In this document: one piece after another, positions 16,309 through 27,280 of the stretch
How the letters are laid out: each line of letters begins with the position of its first letter
Position numbering within the stretch: position 1 is the stretch's first letter
Assembly (NCBI GenBank): GCA_963701435.1
Contig: CAVPAL010000004.1
Span: 1 to 64,000, forward strand
Source of the DNA: JAACFF01 sp963701435
Lineage (GTDB): Bacteria; Chloroflexota; Anaerolineae; Promineifilales; Promineifilaceae
DNA length: 64,000 nucleotides
Reading direction: 5' to 3'
Made by a program: the position numbers and the translations under genes
The notes under the pieces: generated by a model
Told to the model about the DNA's origin: nothing
The model's input: only the letters and a program-made list of their open reading frames with translations
Databases searched by the model: none

Positions 16309-18123
16309 ATGAGTAAAAAACACAAAATCAAATCTCTGGACGAAAGCATCAAAGATTTACTGCCCGAAGAAGATGAACAACTCGGTAAGGCGTATGACGG
16401 CCGTCTCGTGCGGCGGTTGATCGGGTATTTACGGCCCTATAAAATCCGTCTGATTATCGCCATTCTACTCATGATCGTCGGTTCGCTGCTTACTGTCGCG
16501 CAGCCTTTGATCATCGGGCTGGCCATTGACGACGGCGTCAGCGGCGGCTCGCTGCAAACGCTGCGCCAATGGGCGCTTATTTTCCTGGCGGCGGCTCTCG
16601 GCGCGTGGATCAGCAACCGCTTCCGTATCGGCATTATGGCCTACGTCGGCACCAGCGTTGTGGCCGACGTGCGCAGCCAGTTGTTCCGCCATTTGCACAC
16701 GCTCTCGCTGAGCTTCTTTAACAACTACAGCGTTGGCCGCCTGATGAGCCGCCTGATCAGCGACGTGGGCGTGCTGCAAGACTTCATCACCTGGTCGATT
16801 ACCGGCCTTTTCCGCTCCTTCTTCACGCTGACCGGCATCGTCATCGCCATGCTGCTGCTCAACTGGCAGTTGGCGCTGGTCACCTTTGCCGTGCTGCCTT
16901 TAATGGTGTTATTAACCAATTATTGGCGCAAACATGTGCGCCTCGCCTACCGCGCCACGCGCCAGCGCCTCTCGCTGATCAACGGCTACCTGAACGAATC
17001 AATCAGCGGCATTCGCGTCACCAAAAGTTTTACGCGCGAAGCACGCAATTACGATTACTTCGATACGCTTAACCGCGCTTATTTTGACGCCAACGTGGAC
17101 GCTTCCCGTTTGTCGGCCCTCTTTTTTCCGGGTGTTGATTTCATGGGCGCTCTGGCGACGGCGCTGGTCGTGGGCGTGGGCGGCTGGCTGGTGTTGGGCG
17201 ATGCGCTGACGGCCGGGACGCTGGTGGCGTTTGTGCTTTATGTGGAGCGCTTTTTTGAACCCATTCGGGAACTGGCGCAGCGCTACAACATTTTTCAGGC
17301 CACGATGGCCGCCAGCGAACGCGTGTTTTACCTGCTCGACACCCAACCGGATATTCTTGACCGGCCCGACGCCCGCGAGCTGCCGCCAATCAGCGGCCAG
17401 GTTGCCTTTCGGGATGTGAAATTTGGCTACGACGACCACGCCCTGATTTTGAAGGGCATCAATTTGCAGGCGCAGCCGGGTGAACGCATCGCGCTGGTTG
17501 GGGAGACGGGCGCGGGCAAGAGCACCATTATCCGCCTGCTGGCGCGCTTTTTTGACATCAGCAGCGGCCAACTGCTGGTGGACGGCGTTGACGTGCGCGA
17601 GATCACGCAGGCCAGCCTGCGCGCGCAGTTGGGTATTGTGCTGCAAGATACCTTTTTGTTCACGGGTACAATTATGGAGAATATCCGTTACGGCCGTTTA
17701 GAGGCCAGCGATGAGGAAGTGATTGCAGCCGCGAAAGCGGTCGGCGCCCATGCCTTTATTACAAAGACGCCCAACGGTTACGAAACGGAAGTAGGCGAAA
17801 ACGGAGTCAATTTGAGCGTCGGGCAGCGCCAGATTTTGTCTTTTGCGCGCGCGCTGCTGGCAGATCCACGCATTTTGATTCTGGATGAGGCCACAAGCAG
17901 CGTCGATACGGCCACGGAGCGTATCATTCAAGATGCGATGGATACGTTGATGGCCAACCGCACCAGCTTTGTAATTGCCCACCGCCTCAGCACGATTGTG
18001 AATGCCGACCAAATTGTGGTTTTGGATAACGGCCGTATCGTCGAACGCGGCGCGCATGCAGAACTGCTTGCCCAAAAAGGACGCTACTACAATCTCTACA
18101 CCATGCAGTGGGCGCAGGTTTGA
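16309..18123 (+). CDS. ABC exporter half-transporter, catalytic subunit
   Basis: 604 residues with the same fold as its upstream neighbour. Its N-terminus adds a charged stretch before the six membrane segments. Walker A is GETGAGKST, Walker B ILILDEATSS with the catalytic glutamate, and the switch is FVIAHRL with histidine. The signature is LSVGQRQ rather than LSGGQ. Pairing this altered signature with the upstream subunit's altered Walker B places both defects in one composite ATP site and leaves the other intact, as in known asymmetric exporters. Eight bases separate the genes, so they are co-expressed. Confidence 0.93.
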   Translation: MSKKHKIKSLDESIKDLLPEEDEQLGKAYDGRLVRRLIGYLRPYKIRLIIAILLMIVGSLLTVAQPLIIGLAIDDGVSGGSLQTLRQWALIFLAAALGAWISNRFRIGIMAYVGTSVVADVRSQLFRHLHTLSLSFFNNYSVGRLMSRLISDVGVLQDFITWSITGLFRSFFTLTGIVIAMLLLNWQLALVTFAVLPLMVLLTNYWRKHVRLAYRATRQRLSLINGYLNESISGIRVTKSFTREARNYDYFDTLNRAYFDANVDASRLSALFFPGVDFMGALATALVVGVGGWLVLGDALTAGTLVAFVLYVERFFEPIRELAQRYNIFQATMAASERVFYLLDTQPDILDRPDARELPPISGQVAFRDVKFGYDDHALILKGINLQAQPGERIALVGETGAGKSTIIRLLARFFDISSGQLLVDGVDVREITQASLRAQLGIVLQDTFLFTGTIMENIRYGRLEASDEEVIAAAKAVGAHAFITKTPNGYETEVGENGVNLSVGQRQILSFARALLADPRILILDEATSSVDTATERIIQDAMDTLMANRTSFVIAHRLSTIVNADQIVVLDNGRIVERGAHAELLAQKGRYYNLYTMQWAQV

Positions 18124-18168
18124 AAAATATTTCCCTCAGAATAATGCTCTTTTGCTCATAAGAGACGA

Positions 18169-18205
18169 GATTACAAAAGTTTTCGAAACTTTTGTAATCT
18201 TTTTG
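18169..18205 (+). terminator. Rho-independent terminator after the ABC exporter
   Basis: GATTACAAAAGTTTTCG pairs with CGAAACTTTTGTAATC (a perfect palindrome, 18169-18199), followed by TTTTTT-like sequence. It closes the two-gene operon. Confidence 0.85.
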
Positions 18206-18606
18206 GATTATGAATCATTCCTCCGCACAGTTCAAAGTCTTTTTGGCTTGATAAATTTGCCTAAAAACTGTACACTTTTTAGCGTAGGTAACATCCATCT
18301 GGATTAGTTCTCAGCAGCTCACATCACACCCATCCGTAACGGTCATCCATTCATCGTATTGTTCCTGGCACTCTGTCAAGTTTTAGATTGCATATTGTAA
18401 GGGCGCACCTATGTGTGCGCCTGGAAAGACAGACACGTGAGTCTACCCATACAAAATGCAATATTTAACCAGGCAGAGCAATTGTTGGAGAAACCCTTGT
18501 ATCTGTTTTTTGGAAAAGCAAGCCTGATTTGCGTTACAGCCCCTCTTTTTTTTAACCCCATCATGAACTGCGTGTGCCAGCCATACACGCGAATAGGAGA
18601 AAATCA
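18206..18606. other. Intergenic leader of the secreted nuclease gene
   Basis: No gene is supported. The stretch holds a GGGCGCAC-CTAT-GTGTGCGCC hairpin at 18401-18421 and an AGGAGA ribosome binding site just before ATG 18607. The promoter could not be assigned with confidence. Confidence 0.45.
18401..18421. repeat. Short GC-rich palindrome
   Basis: GGGCGCAC and GTGTGCGCC flank a CTAT loop. It is a compact hairpin in the intergenic region; it is not followed by a T run, so it is more likely an mRNA structure or intergenic repeat than a terminator. Confidence 0.55.
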
Positions 18607-21600
18607 ATGAAATATTCAATGAAATTTGCTCTGTTGTTTGCAGTTATTTTTGCCCTGGTTCTTATTCTTGGAGCCGGCGCACCTCAGGTAACAGGGAATA
18701 TAGTAAAGGCACAAACAGCCGATCTGTTTTTTTCAGAGTATATTGAAGGCAGCAGCTTTAATAAGGCGATTGAGATTTACAATGGCACAGGTGGTGCTGT
18801 GGATCTGAGCCGCCGGTGGTTATACGCTGGAACTGTATAGCAATGGTGCGGCCACTGCGAGCCAATTCGACGCGGCACCTACGGGCACGATTGCGGATGG
18901 CGATGTGTATGTTCTGGCACAACCCATCGGCTGATGCGGCGATTTTGGCTGAGGCGGATGCGACGAACGGTGGCGTGATCAATTTCAACGGTGATGATGC
19001 TGTGGTCTTGCGCAAAGACGGGGCTGTGGTTGATGCGTTTGGTCAGATTGGCGTTGACCCGGGTTCCCAGTGGGCCGGTGGTGGTCAGGATGATACGTTG
19101 CGGCGTGCTGACACGGTTTGTGCCGGTGACACGAATCCTGACGATGCCTTTGATGCGTCTGTTGAATGGGTTACTTTTGCACAAAATACCTTTGATGGAC
19201 TGGGCAGCCATACGGCAACTTGTGGTGGTGGTTCTACGGACCCTATGGTAATCATCAATGAAGTTGACTCTGACACACCTAGTAATGATGTGCTTGAGTT
19301 CATCGAACTCTACGATGGCGGTGTAGGCAATACGGCCCTCGATGGTCTGGTCGTCGTCTTATACAATGGCAGCAACGATGCTTCCTACGATGCCTTCGAT
19401 TTAGACGGATTTGCAACCGATGCGAACGGTTATTTTGTCATTGGGACCGTACCAGAAAACGATCTCTTTGTGGACCCAGGCAGCTTTGGCTGGCTCCAAA
19501 ATGGAGCTGACGCTGTGGCTTTGTACACAGGCGATGCGGCCGATTTCCCCAACGACACGCCTGTCAACACCACCAATCTTATCGATGCGATTGTGTATGA
19601 CACAAATGATGGTGATGATGCTGGCTTGTTGGCGCTTGTTAATGCTGGACAACCGCAGGTGAACGAAGGCGGTGCTGGTGATAAGGATAATCATTCGAAC
19701 CAACGCTGTCCGAATGGAAGTGGTGGTGCATTGAATACCAGCTCGTATGAGCAGTGGGCAGCTACCCCTGGTGCAGAGAATATTTGTGAGGTTGTTGTAT
19801 TGCCGCTGAGTTGTGATGATGATTCGGTGATTACCATGATTCATGAAGTTCAAGGCAGTGGGGCTGCGAGCACGTTGGTTGGTAATGTCGTCGTTATTGA
19901 TGGTGTGGTTGTTGGTGATTTCCAGAACAATGCAACGGCGGACGATGGTGATCTGAACGGGTTTTACGTCCAGGAAGAAGATGCTGATGTTGATGGTAAT
20001 GTGTTAACGTCAGAAGGTGTTTTCGTCTTTGGTACAACTGATGTGGACGTCTCGACTGGTGACCATGTGCGGGTACGTGGCACAGTTTCGGAATATGTTA
20101 CTTCAAGTGGCGCATCTTCGCTGACTGAAGTTAATGTTTCGGAAGTTGCGCAATGTGCGGCACCCGCTCCAATGCCTGCAGCTACGAATGTGACGCTGCC
20201 AGTGAGCGCTATTGCTGACTTTGAGCAATATGAGGGCATGTTGGTTTCGTTCCCGCAATCATTGGTGATTAGTGAGTACTTTAACTTTGACCGCTTTAAT
20301 GAGGTTGTGTTAGCGAAACCGGTTGCTGGCCAGAATCTTCCCTTCCAGCCGACAGCCGTTTTTGAACCTGGCTCTGTGGAAGCGGCAGACCTGGCTGATT
20401 TGAATGCTCGGAGTCGAATTACATTGGATGACGGCCGTTCTAGCCAGAACTCGGATCCGGCGCTGCACCCGAATGGGAATGTATTTGATCTGACAAATTT
20501 GTTCCGTGGTGGTGATTTGATTGAAGCTGCGACTGGTGTGATTGATGATACGTTTGGTATTTATCGCCTTCAGCCAACTGAAGCTCCAATTTATACGGCC
20601 GTTAATGCCCGCACCCCGGATCATGACCCTGTAGGTGGAAGGCTCGAAATTGCCAGCTTTAATGTGCTGAACTATTTCAATACGATTGATGATGGCGACA
20701 ACGATATTTGCGGTGCCGACCAAATTCAGGAATGTCGTGGAGCTGACGATGAAGATGAACGCGTCCGTCAATTGGCAAAAATTGTGGCTGCGATGGCTGA
20801 CATTGAAGCAGACGTCTTCGGTGTGATTGAAGTGGAAAACACCCCCGGTGTAGAAGCGATGGCTGATATTGTCGGTGGCTTAAATGGCATTTTTGGTGCT
20901 GGCACTTATGCCTATGTAGATACTGGTGTTATTGGCACTGATGCAATTAAAGTCGGCTTTATCTATGACACAACAACAGTTTCTCCGTCTGGTGCTTTTG
21001 CCGTCTTGGATGATCCCGCCTTCGTCAATCCGTTTGGCGCTACTACAGACAGGAACAGGCCAGCATTGGCTCAAACCTTTATGGAAAATGCTAATGGAGC
21101 GGAAGTTACTGTTGTCGTCAACCACCTCAAATCCAAAGGCTCCCCCTGTGGAGTAGGTGATGATGACCCTGAACAAGGCAGCTGTAACTTAACTCGTACT
21201 GTTGCTGCTCAGGTGCTGGTTGATTGGCTGGCTACTGACCCGACTAACAGCGGTGATGCAGACATCTTGGTCATTGGTGACTTGAATTCCTATGATAAGG
21301 AAGATCCAATTGATGTCCTGACGGGCGCTGGCTACACTGATTTAGCGGCATTTTTCAACGGCGAGTTCGCTTACTCTTATGTCTTTAGTGGTCAGTTTGG
21401 CTATCTTGATTACGCACTAGCGAATAGCAGCTTGCTCTCACAGGTCACTGGCGCTACAGAATGGCACATCAATGCCGATGAGCCGGACATTCTGGATTAC
21501 GATACGTCGTTTAAGCAAGATGCTCAGGACGCGCTGTACGAGCCAAATGCGTACCGCTCATCGGATCATGATCCGATAATTGTCGGTCTGGATTTGAATG

Positions 21601-22052
21601 CGCCGCCGGTGTGTGAAACGGCCGTTCCCAGTATCGATAAGCTTTGGCCGCCCAATCACCAGTTTGTGGCGATTGATGTCTTGGGGGTAACTGACCCGGA
21701 TGGGGACCCGATTACGATTGTGATTGATAGCATCTTCCAGGATGAAGCGGTCAATGCGCCGGGCAGCGGCAATACCGCGCCAGACGGCCGAGGGTTAGGA
21801 ACCCAAACGGCTGAAGTGCGGTCAGAACGGGTTGGTAATGGAAACGGCCGTGTGTACCACATAACCTTTACGGCGTCTGATAATCAAGGCAATTCCTGTA
21901 CCGGCAAGGTTCTGGTGAGTGTGCCTTTGAACAATAAAGGAGAAGCTGTAGATGACGGGCCGCTGTTTGATTCAACAGTTTTGCCAAATAGCTCAGGCCT
22001 AATCCTGAACGAGAGTGAAATCATCCTATCGAGGGAGAAAAACAAAAAGTAA
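18607..22052 (+). pseudogene. Secreted ExeM-like nuclease with lamin-tail domains, frameshifted near N-terminus
   Basis: A signal peptide starts at ATG 18607 (hydrophobic FALLFAVIFALVLILGAGA). The first lamin-tail domain is split over three frames: LFFSEYIEGSSFNKAIEIYN, then GGYTLELYSNGAATASQF after about 18810, then ADAAILAEADATNGG from about 18930. From there the frame is open to 22052. It contains a second lamin-tail domain (INEVDSDTPSNDVLEFIELY), an OB-like ExeM region, and an endonuclease/exonuclease/phosphatase domain (IASFNVLNYFNT, VIEVEN, VVNHLKSKG, VIGDLNSYD, SSDHDPIIVGL), then an Ig-like C-terminal domain. The reconstructed length is about 1,150 residues. The enzyme would degrade extracellular DNA. 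It is paralogous to the intact gene at 27448. Confidence 0.88.
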
Positions 22053-22070
22053 CAAGGTGATGTGTGCTAA

Positions 22071-22110
22071 GGATGCGTTCACAAATAATATTTGATTAGG
22101 AAACGCATCC
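22071..22110. other. Hairpin downstream of nuclease gene
   Basis: GGATGCGTT (22071-22079) pairs with AACGCATCC (22102-22110), with CAAATAATATTTG forming an inner palindrome. No T run follows. It lies 18 bp after the stop and may protect the 3' end or terminate weakly. Confidence 0.5.
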
Positions 22111-22171
22111 GCAAGGCTTGATCGTTTACCAAAGTCCAAAGTTAAAAACGGTTAAGCCCTAAGGCATTATA

Positions 22172-22205
22172 GGTTCTGATCGCCTTGTTCGAGGCGATCA
22201 GAACC
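22172..22205 (+). terminator. Strong hairpin, possible terminator
   Basis: GGTTCTGATCGCCT (22172-22185) pairs perfectly with AGGCGATCAGAACC (22192-22205). The 14-bp stem is long and GC-rich, but it is followed by AACAAAGG rather than T residues. It separates the nuclease gene from the 5'-nucleotidase gene. Confidence 0.55.
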
Positions 22206-22345
22206 AACAAAGGCGCACAACCCTAAAAACCTGATTAAGAAAGGAGGCAGACCAGACAGAATATCACTTAATCTCATCCAACCGCAGAAACATTTACGTA
22301 GTTTCTTTAACCCACTAGATATTTACTAGAAGAAAGGAAATAAAA

Positions 22346-24121
22346 ATGAAGAAGAAAAATATCACATACCTGATGCTCAGCACCCTGGTGCTATCCCTAT
22401 TGCTTCTGCTCTTGCCGGCCGTATCTGCCGCGCCACAGAGCCAGGGCAACCCCGATCCTCCGGGCAACCCCGATCCCCCGGGCCAGCTCATCCAGCTCCA
22501 GCTTTTGGCCTTCAACGACTATCACGGGCATCTCGAGGCGAACACGCCCGGCACGGTCGATGGCGCCCCTGCCGGCGGCTCGGAGTACCTTTCTGCCAAG
22601 CTCGCTCGAGCTTCGCGAAGGCAATAAGTACAGCCTGACCGTCGCTGCCGGTGATCTCATCGGCGGCTCGCCGGCCTTTTCCGGACTTTTCCACGATGAA
22701 CCGTCGGTCGAGTCGCTGAATGCGATGGGCCTCGACGTGTCAGGCGTGGGCAACCACGAGTTCGATGAAGGCGTCACCGAACTGCTCAGGATGCAGAACG
22801 GCGGCTGTCACCCGGTCGATGGCTGCTACTTCCCGGGTGAACCGTACCCCGGCGCCAACTTCCAATGGCTCGCCGCCAACGTCGTCAACGAGACTACCGG
22901 CGAGACCCCGCTGCCGCCCTACTGGGTGAAGAAGATCAAGAGCGTCAAGGTCGGATTCATCGGCATGACGCTCGAAGCGACCGACACCCTGGTCGCCGCC
23001 GCCGGCATCCAGGGCTGGGACTTCCTCGACGAGGCCGAAACGGCCAATGCGCTCGTCCCGATCCTGCAAGTCGCAGGGCGTCGAGGCCATTGTCGTGCTG
23101 CTGCACGAGGGTGGTTCACAGACGCCGCCTCCCGGTGCGGTCGACGCCTGTGTTGGCATCTCCGGGCCGATCGTTGCGATTAACAACGCGCTCGATCCCG
23201 CGATCGACGTGCTGATCACCGGCCACACCCATCTGCCGTACAACTGTCTGCTCCCCGACGCCGCCGGCCAGCCGCGCATCGTTACCAGCGCCTACTCCTA
23301 CGGCCGGGTGGTTTCGGAGTTCAACCTCGTCCTCGACAAGCGTACCAACGACGTTCGCCGCGACCTCAGCACGGCCACCAACCACGTCGTCATCCAGGCC
23401 GGACCTGACCCCCGATCCGGTGATGACCGCAATCATCGCCAAGTGGCAGCCGCTGTACGATGCAGCCGGCAGCACGCCGGTCGGGACGATCACCGAGACG
23501 ATCTTCCGCGGTGGCAATCCGCCCGGATCGGATCGTGGCGTCGAGTCGGCGGCCGGCAACCTGGTCGCCGATGCCCAGCTGTGGGCGACATCGTCCAACT
23601 TCGCCGACGTCGCGTTCATGAACCCCGGTGGGGTGCGCTCCGATCTGACGTACCCGCAGTCGCAAACACCTCCAGAGGGCGACGGCGTCGTCACGTTCGG
23701 CGAGGCGTTCACGTTCCAGCCGTTTGGCAACACCTTGGTGACGTTCCCAATGACCGGGGCCCAGATCGTCTCGGTGCTTGAGGAGCAGTGCCAGCCGCTC
23801 GGCTCGAGCCGCCCATTCCTGCACCTCGGCGTGTCGGAGGGCTTCACTTACGATCTCGCTAAGACCATCGTGGCGGGCAACTGCACGTCGGTGACGATCA
23901 GCAACGTGATGCTGAACGGCGTGCCGCTCAATCCGACCGCGATCTACAACGTGACGGTGAACAACTTCCTCGCCGACGGTGGGGATAACTTCAATACGTT
24001 CGAGACGATCACGGCCCCGCGGCTCGACGGTGGCAACGACCTCCTGGCGCTCGTGAACTACCTCGGGTCGTTCAGCCCGGTTGCTCCGCCGAGCACCGAC
24101 CGCGTCAACGAACTGCCCTGA
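22346..24121 (+). pseudogene. Secreted 5'-nucleotidase (UshA-type), three frameshifts
   Basis: A signal peptide and proline-rich linker follow ATG 22346, preceded by AAAGGAA. The metallophosphatase domain is readable across frames: LLAFNDYHGHLE, then AGDLIGGSP and GVGNHEFDEG after a shift near 22605, then VEAIVVLLHEGG and ITGHTHLPYNC after a shift near 23065. The nucleotidase C-terminal domain follows a shift at CCCCC near 23408-23412: ESAAGNLVADAQLWA, MNPGGVRSDL, FGEAFTFQPFGN, YNVTVNNFLADGGDNF. Joined it would be about 590 residues, normal for the family. It hydrolyses extracellular nucleotides to nucleosides and phosphate. The GC content is visibly higher than its neighbours and it contains no ACGGCCGT, suggesting acquisition from elsewhere. 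Confidence 0.88.
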
Positions 24122-24184
24122 GCGGTTGTTGTCGCTCCCTAACCCGTCAGGTGTCCGATGAGACAGCTTACTTCCTAGGGAGTA

Positions 24185-24221
24185 AATCCCTTCGGGTTTC
24201 GCTTTGAAACCCGAAGGGATT
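24185..24221 (+). terminator. Perfect hairpin between nucleotidase and PhoX-like genes
   Basis: AATCCCTTCGGGTTTC (24185-24200) pairs with GAAACCCGAAGGGATT (24206-24221) around GCTTT. An outer AGTAAATCC/GGATTTACT pair extends the symmetry. No T run follows, so it is either a rho-independent-like 3' structure or an intergenic repeat. Confidence 0.55.
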
Positions 24222-24326
24222 GGATTTACTACGAATTAAATATGATCTCAACACCGAGAGTGAGGCCCTGGAATAGACCGTTCTCGTCGGAGTGGTCTTT
24301 ATAATGTTTTAAGAAAGGAGACCAAA

Positions 24327-25865
24327 ATGTCTTTATTTAAAAAATATGTGCTTTGGTTTTTGTTCGTCGGGCTGGTCCTTGTTTTGGCCTTGCCCCAACA
24401 ATCCGGGGCAGACGAGGAGGGGTTCCTCACCTCACAGCCTCCCTTCATCACACTCGCCGATGGTCTCCCGCAGGGGGCTACAGTTAAAGCGATTATCAGT
24501 AGCGGCGAGATGTTAGGCGATTTCACCTTCGAAGGGCTCCCCGACGGGATCGGGATCAAACCCGGAGATGCTAAACACACGATTGACGTATTTGTTGCCC
24601 ACGAGCAGACGACCGTCCCCTTCTTCGGCAGCCGGGACTTCCAGGATGCATCGGTGTCCATGCTTACCCTGAACACAAAAGGGGGGCCGGATCAAGGTGA
24701 AGTACTTGAAACGGCCGTTGCCCTTCCGCCGAGCGCCGGTTTCCTTCGTTTCTGTTCGGCCTCAATGGCTGGACCGGCCGAAGGGCTGTCGTCGTACACG
24801 TTTTTCACCGGTGAGGAAACAAATGATATTGTGGGCGTGCCGAATGGCGCGCCGTACGGCCCCGATCTGGCCCTGGATCCACAGCGTCAAGGTGGGTACG
24901 CCGTAGGACTCAATACCGACACTGGTCACTATACCCAAATTGCGGGGATGGGTCGGTTGAACCACGAGAACACCGTCGTCGTGCCGGGGGGCTGGGATGA
25001 TTTCGTCCTCCTGACTACCGATGACACGTTCTCGGCCCCTTCAGCACAACTCTATCTGTACCTTGCGCCCACCGAAGAAGCCATCTTGGGTGACGGCGGT
25101 CAACTGTATGCATTCCGTGTGACCGGGGCCAATGGGATTGCAGTAGATGCAACCGATCCTTTTAACGACGCCAATGATTACCTCGATCTCTCGGTAGGTG
25201 AGGAGTTCAGCGGCGAGTTCATCCTCGTGCCGGAAGACATTGCCAAGGGAACAACCGGTGTTGCCCCACAGACCGCGCTCGAAAACTGGTCGAACGCGAA
25301 CAACGTATTCCAGGCAATCCGGCTCGAAGACCTGGCCTATGACAAGAACAACCCACGGGTCGTGTACGTCGCCGATACCGGTGCGACACGGGTCGTTCCC
25401 GATGATACAACGGGGCGGATGCAGCGCGGTCCCGGCGGTACGGTAGGGCAGGCCGACAACGGCCGTATCTTCAAGTTTGTCCTCAACAAGGATAACCCCT
25501 TACGCGTTGACAGTGTAACCGTGCTTGCCGACGGGGACGCCGCAGGTACCGATGCTTTCGTGCCCTTCACGAGTCCCGACAACATCGACACAAGCAAGAA
25601 AAGTCTCATGGTTCAGGAAGACACCGATAACGCCAAGATATGGCAGTACCGCTTCAACCAGGGCTGGTGGCGGGTCGTAGCCACGGTCAATGACCCTGAT
25701 GGCGAGTCCAGCGGCATCGTCGACGCTTCGAACTGGTTTGAGCAGGGCACGTGGTTGTTGGATGTTCAAGGCCACGGAAATAACGTGGCCGAGGAGGTGG
25801 TGGATGGCGTACTCCTAAAGCGGGAGTCAGGCCAACTGCTACTGATGAAGATTCCAGGTTCCTGA
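24327..25865 (+). CDS. Secreted PhoX/DUF839-like phosphatase
   Basis: 512 residues with an N-terminal signal peptide (WFLFVGLVLVLALP, cleavage near ADEEG). The body resembles DUF839/PhoX beta-propeller proteins: DVFVAHEQTT near residue 90, GRLNHENTVVVPGGWDDF near 210-230, ILVPEDIAKG, LEDLAYDKNNPRVVYVADTG near 335-354, and MVQEDTDNAKIWQY near 428-441. PhoX enzymes are Ca/Fe-dependent alkaline phosphatases, exported by Tat; no clear twin arginine is seen here, so the export route differs or it is a divergent family member. AAAGGAG precedes ATG 24327. It sits between a 5'-nucleotidase and an EEP hydrolase, consistent with phosphate release outside the cell. Confidence 0.75.
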   Translation: MSLFKKYVLWFLFVGLVLVLALPQQSGADEEGFLTSQPPFITLADGLPQGATVKAIISSGEMLGDFTFEGLPDGIGIKPGDAKHTIDVFVAHEQTTVPFFGSRDFQDASVSMLTLNTKGGPDQGEVLETAVALPPSAGFLRFCSASMAGPAEGLSSYTFFTGEETNDIVGVPNGAPYGPDLALDPQRQGGYAVGLNTDTGHYTQIAGMGRLNHENTVVVPGGWDDFVLLTTDDTFSAPSAQLYLYLAPTEEAILGDGGQLYAFRVTGANGIAVDATDPFNDANDYLDLSVGEEFSGEFILVPEDIAKGTTGVAPQTALENWSNANNVFQAIRLEDLAYDKNNPRVVYVADTGATRVVPDDTTGRMQRGPGGTVGQADNGRIFKFVLNKDNPLRVDSVTVLADGDAAGTDAFVPFTSPDNIDTSKKSLMVQEDTDNAKIWQYRFNQGWWRVVATVNDPDGESSGIVDASNWFEQGTWLLDVQGHGNNVAEEVVDGVLLKRESGQLLLMKIPGS

Positions 25866-25887
25866 TTGTGCAGGACCTTAAATAGAT

Positions 25888-25939
25888 TTGCAGCAGTTCC
25901 CGGTTAGTGACAGAACAAACAGTCCGGGAATTGTTGCAA
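25888..25939. other. Long imperfect hairpin before the EEP gene
   Basis: TTGCAGCAGTTCCCGG (25888-25903) pairs with CCGGGAATTGTTGCAA (25924-25939), one mismatch apart, around a 20-nt loop. It starts about 22 bp after the PhoX-like stop. It could stabilise the upstream mRNA; there is no T run. Confidence 0.5.
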
Positions 25940-26029
25940 GCATAGAAACATCGCCTGACCGAAATTTCGAGATCGCAGGTCGAAGAATCTGTTCTGATAT
26001 CAATCATTTAATTTGGAGGTAACCAAGTA

Positions 26030-27247
26030 ATGAAACGTATAACCACATTTATTATTATTGTGGGCGTGATGCTATTGATCGTCCCAGTCGTTTTAGCCCG
26101 CGGCCCGGCTGCCGAAAAAGAGGGGCCGGTTCGCTTTGCCACATTTAACGCCTCGCTGAATCGCTTTAATGCTGGAGACTTGATTGAAGATTTATCCACG
26201 CCGGATGACGCCCAGGCGCAGGCCGTAGCGGAGATTATCCAGCGCACGCGGCCAGAGATTCTACTCATCAACGAGTTTGATTACTACCCGAACGATGTTG
26301 CAGCCGACTTGTTCCAGGACAATTACCTGTCCATCGCCCAGAACGGCGCCGCGCCGATCGAATATCCTTACGTTTTCGTGGCGCCATCCAATACGGGAAT
26401 TCCATCCGGCCGCGATCTGGACAAAAACGGCTCCATTGGCGGCCCTAACGACGCGTTTGGCTTTGGCTTTTTCCCCGGCCAATATGGCATGGTTGTTTAT
26501 TCCATGTACCCCATCGATTATGATAATACGCGTACATTCCAGCTTTTCCTCTGGAAAGATATGCCAAATGCGATGCTGCCCATCAATCCGGCTACCGGAG
26601 AATCCTGGTACGACGAAGGCGACCTGGAAGTCTTCCGACTCTCATCCAAGAGCCATTGGGACGTGCCGATCGAGATTGGTCGTAAGACGGTCCATTTCCT
26701 GGTCAGCCACCCGACGCCGCCGGTGTTCGACGGGCCGGAAGACCGCAACGGCACGCGCAACAACGACGAAATCCGCTTCTGGTCTGATTACATCATCCCC
26801 TCACGCAGCGGCTACATCTATGACGATAACGGGGTGACCGGCGGTCTGCGGCCTGGCGCCATGTTTGTTATTGCGGGCGACCAAAATTCCGACCCCTTCG
26901 ACGGCGACAGCGTGCCTGGTTCGATCCAGCAGTTACTCGATCATCCTCTGGTCAACACTAAGGTCACGCCGGACAGCGAAGGCGGTCCGGAACAGGCCAT
27001 TCTGCAAGACGCAGCCAATGACACCCACCTCGGCGACCCGGCCTTCGACACGGCCGATTTCGCCGACACCACGCCCGGCAACCTGCGCGCCGACTACGTG
27101 CTGCCGCGTAAGCAGCTACGCATCATTGATGCCGGCGTCTTTTGGCCGCTGAGCGATGACCCATTGTTTGGTCTGGTGGGCACGTTCCCCTTCCCCAGTT
27201 CGGATCACCGGCTGGTGTGGGTCGATTTACAAGTTCCGGGACATTGA
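26030..27247 (+). CDS. Secreted endonuclease/exonuclease/phosphatase family protein
   Basis: 405 residues. Signal peptide at residues 1-23 (FIIIVGVMLLIVPVVLARG). The EEP fold is shown by VRFATFNASLNR (about 34-45), ILLINEFDYY with the metal-binding glutamate, HFLVSHPTPPVFDG, FVIAGDQNSDPFDGD and the terminal SSDHRLVWVDL. EEP proteins are metal-dependent phosphoesterases (DNase I, sphingomyelinase, inositol phosphatases); the precise substrate is not determined, but the long insert around GIPSGRDLDKNGSIGG is seen in a secreted EEP subgroup. GGAGG lies 10 bp before ATG 26030. Confidence 0.88.
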   Translation: MKRITTFIIIVGVMLLIVPVVLARGPAAEKEGPVRFATFNASLNRFNAGDLIEDLSTPDDAQAQAVAEIIQRTRPEILLINEFDYYPNDVAADLFQDNYLSIAQNGAAPIEYPYVFVAPSNTGIPSGRDLDKNGSIGGPNDAFGFGFFPGQYGMVVYSMYPIDYDNTRTFQLFLWKDMPNAMLPINPATGESWYDEGDLEVFRLSSKSHWDVPIEIGRKTVHFLVSHPTPPVFDGPEDRNGTRNNDEIRFWSDYIIPSRSGYIYDDNGVTGGLRPGAMFVIAGDQNSDPFDGDSVPGSIQQLLDHPLVNTKVTPDSEGGPEQAILQDAANDTHLGDPAFDTADFADTTPGNLRADYVLPRKQLRIIDAGVFWPLSDDPLFGLVGTFPFPSSDHRLVWVDLQVPGH

Positions 27248-27280
27248 AACAGCAAAACCGATCAGCCTGAATAAGTGATC

